From Alteromonas_E sp964230255 (lineage in GTDB: Bacteria > Pseudomonadota > Gammaproteobacteria > Enterobacterales > Alteromonadaceae): 6,856 nt of DNA. The position numbers were made by a program, and so were the translations under genes. The notes below the pieces were generated by a model. That model ran no database searches. It was not told the DNA's origin and saw nothing but the letters and a program-made list of their open reading frames with translations. The stretch lies in the NCBI GenBank assembly GCA_964230255.1, contig CAXRGW010000099.1, forward strand, positions 1 to 6,856. Reading direction: 5' to 3'. Below, piece by piece: positions 5,776-6,856 of this stretch (within the stretch, counting starts at the first letter, position 1; the number at the start of each line of letters is the position of its first letter).

Positions 5776-6552
5776 ATGAAACTCGATAGTGAACGCAAAT
5801 CAATCCTCAAGTCCCTCGGCTTACACGCGGGCATAGCGGCAGTATTGACGTTGAGCGTTGCGTTTGGTCATGAGCCTCTACCTGAACTTGGTACTGATCA
5901 ACCGGTAGTGATTCAAGCTGAATTCATTGATGCTCAAGCGATTTATGATAAGCAACAAGCTGCAATAGCCGCTGAGCAAAAGCGCCAGCGCGAAGCCCAG
6001 CGTCAACGCGAAGCCCAGCGGCAAAGGGAAGCTCAAGCTAAAAGAGCCGCAGAAGAAAAAGCCAAACGCGATCGCGAGGCGCGTGAGCAGCGAGAGCTAG
6101 AGCGCAAGGCGCAAGAGGCTGCTGAGCGTAAGCGCCAAGAAGAAGAGGACGCTAAACGTCGCGCTGAAGAGCAAGAACGATTAGAGGCCGAACGCCGCGA
6201 GCAAGAAGAGCTACAGCGTTTGATGGATGAGCAAATTGAGCGCGAGCAATTTGAGCAATCTCAAAGACGTCAGCGGCAGGTGCTTACAGAAGCTGAACGT
6301 TACAGGGCCCTTATAAAGGGTACGATAAATCAATATTTGTATAACGATGGAAGTTTTAACGGTAAGTCGTGTTTACTAAATCTAAAATTCGCATTTAGCG
6401 GATTGGTGACTCAAGTCGAAATCATTCGTGGCGATCCAGCCCTATGCCGCGCGTCTAGAGCTGCTGCGCTAAGGTCGGATAAGGTGCCCATGACGGATGA
6501 TTTAGATGTTTATCAAGAATTAAAAGAAATGGAACTATGGGTAAATTTGTGA
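5776..6552 (+). CDS. tolA: Cell envelope protein TolA, short form
   Basis: TolA is anchored in the inner membrane by TolQ-TolR and reaches across the periplasm to TolB and Pal. Domain I is a short cytoplasmic tail plus one membrane helix at about 13-31. It keeps the SxxxH pair, S13 and H17, equivalent to S18 and H22 of E. coli that couple to the motor. Domain II (about 55-170) is a charged helix rich in Q, R, E, K and A, with three RQREAQ-type repeats from residue 70. Domain III (about 172-258) is the globular C-terminal domain, with GKSC and DPALC motifs. C199 and C224 have the same 25-residue spacing as the E. coli disulfide. At 258 residues it is much shorter than E. coli TolA (421), the loss being in domain II. 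The gap to tolR is 18 bp, with a weak ribosome site (TTGGA). The end overlaps tolB. Confidence 0.93.
   Translation: MKLDSERKSILKSLGLHAGIAAVLTLSVAFGHEPLPELGTDQPVVIQAEFIDAQAIYDKQQAAIAAEQKRQREAQRQREAQRQREAQAKRAAEEKAKRDREAREQRELERKAQEAAERKRQEEEDAKRRAEEQERLEAERREQEELQRLMDEQIEREQFEQSQRRQRQVLTEAERYRALIKGTINQYLYNDGSFNGKSCLLNLKFAFSGLVTQVEIIRGDPALCRASRAAALRSDKVPMTDDLDVYQELKEMELWVNL
5983..6036 (+). repeat. Three tandem 18-bp repeats inside tolA
   Basis: Three consecutive 18-bp units at 5983-6000, 6001-6018 and 6019-6036 each encode RQREAQ. The first two differ only at synonymous positions, while the third has drifted further. They lie in the helical domain of TolA and keep the frame, so copy-number changes would alter the length of the periplasmic rod without breaking the protein. 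Confidence 0.8.
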
Positions 6553-6856
6553 GAATTAAATTATTAATTGGTGCGTTGGCTCTTATTTGCTCGACCCTTG
6601 CTGTGCAGGCTAAATTGCAATTAGTTATCACCGAAGGCGTCGATGCCGCTCGTCCTATCGCAATTGTGCCGTTTAAATGGCGGGGCGATGGTTTGTTACC
6701 TGAAAATATCGATCGGGTGATCACCGACAATATGCGTCGCAGTGGTAAGTTCAACCCAATCACTATGAGCACCATGCCACAGTTTCCTGCCTCAGATGCA
6801 GACGTAAATTATGCCTCATGGGCGGCTACCGGTGTCGACACCATCTTGGTGGGGAC
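6537..6856 (+). CDS. tolB: Tol-Pal system beta-propeller protein TolB, 5' part
   Basis: TolB is the periplasmic protein that binds Pal and TolA, and its cycling mobilises Pal during division. Only the first 106 codons are present; the gene runs off the right edge. A Sec signal peptide is clear: basic start, hydrophobic LLIGALALICSTLA, and probable cleavage after VQA at residue 25. The mature part begins KLQLVITEGVD, then ARPIAIVPFKW and a segment containing RRSGKFNPI, all matching the N-terminal domain of E. coli TolB. Two starts are possible. ATG at 6537 overlaps tolA by 16 bases; GTG at 6549 overlaps by 4 (GTGA) and gives a 21-residue signal like that of E. coli. Neither has a strong ribosome site; ATG is listed as the default. 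Overlap with tolA implies coupled translation. The cysteine in the signal is not in a lipobox context. Confidence 0.93.
   Translation, partial: MGKFVRIKLLIGALALICSTLAVQAKLQLVITEGVDAARPIAIVPFKWRGDGLLPENIDRVITDNMRRSGKFNPITMSTMPQFPASDADVNYASWAATGVDTILVG

Noticed and set aside
6585..6600. Possible lipobox (ALIC) in the TolB signal peptide
   Set aside because: Isoleucine precedes the cysteine where Gly, Ala or Ser is expected. A normal signal peptidase I site (VQA) follows, as is usual for soluble periplasmic TolB.
4629..6775. Other-frame open frames over tolQ and tolA-tolB (for example 4629-4967 and 6455-6775 minus, 4793-5023 and 5159-5344 plus)
   Set aside because: They overlap conserved Tol proteins in other frames and have no family motifs of their own.

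Overview
The window is a conserved chromosomal stretch from a gammaproteobacterium. The best guess is a marine Alteromonadales-type organism, based on protein similarity recalled from E. coli and Pseudomonas homologues and on moderate GC; the genus cannot be named from the sequence alone. All ten protein genes lie on the + strand and look like core genome, with no insertion sequence, CRISPR, tRNA, rRNA or phage gene visible.

Left block (1-3926): a tightly packed run of aspS (3' part only), nudB, ruvC, ruvA and ruvB. Gaps are 1 bp, a 4-bp overlap, 25 bp and 11 bp, so one transcript is likely. It encodes aspartyl-tRNA synthetase, a Nudix hydrolase of the folate pathway, and the complete Holliday-junction machinery: RuvA and RuvB for branch migration, RuvC for resolution. 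No LexA-type box is visible in front of the ruv genes, unlike E. coli ruvAB.

Middle (3927-4226): a 300-bp gap without a credible protein gene, and the most interesting part. On the minus strand it holds a near-consensus sigma70 promoter whose -35, spacer length, -10 and GC-rich discriminator match the architecture of E. coli rRNA P1 promoters. About 105 nt downstream is an intrinsic terminator (GC hairpin plus U8), also oriented for the minus strand and ending 2 bp from the ruvB stop codon. Together they predict an unrecognised small RNA transcribed towards ruvB. The rest of the gap is AT-rich and carries a possible weak promoter for ybgC.

Right block (4227-6856): ybgC, tolQ, tolR, tolA and the start of tolB, again overlapping or closely spaced. 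This is the Tol-Pal operon: TolQ and TolR form the proton-driven inner-membrane motor, TolA spans the periplasm, and TolB is the periplasmic partner that releases Pal. Pal would be expected just beyond the right edge. TolA is unusually short (258 residues) because its central helical domain is reduced.

The order aspS-(nudB)-ruvCAB-ybgC-tolQRAB resembles that in Pseudomonas, so the synteny is old. What stands out is the minus-strand transcription unit placed between the two blocks.
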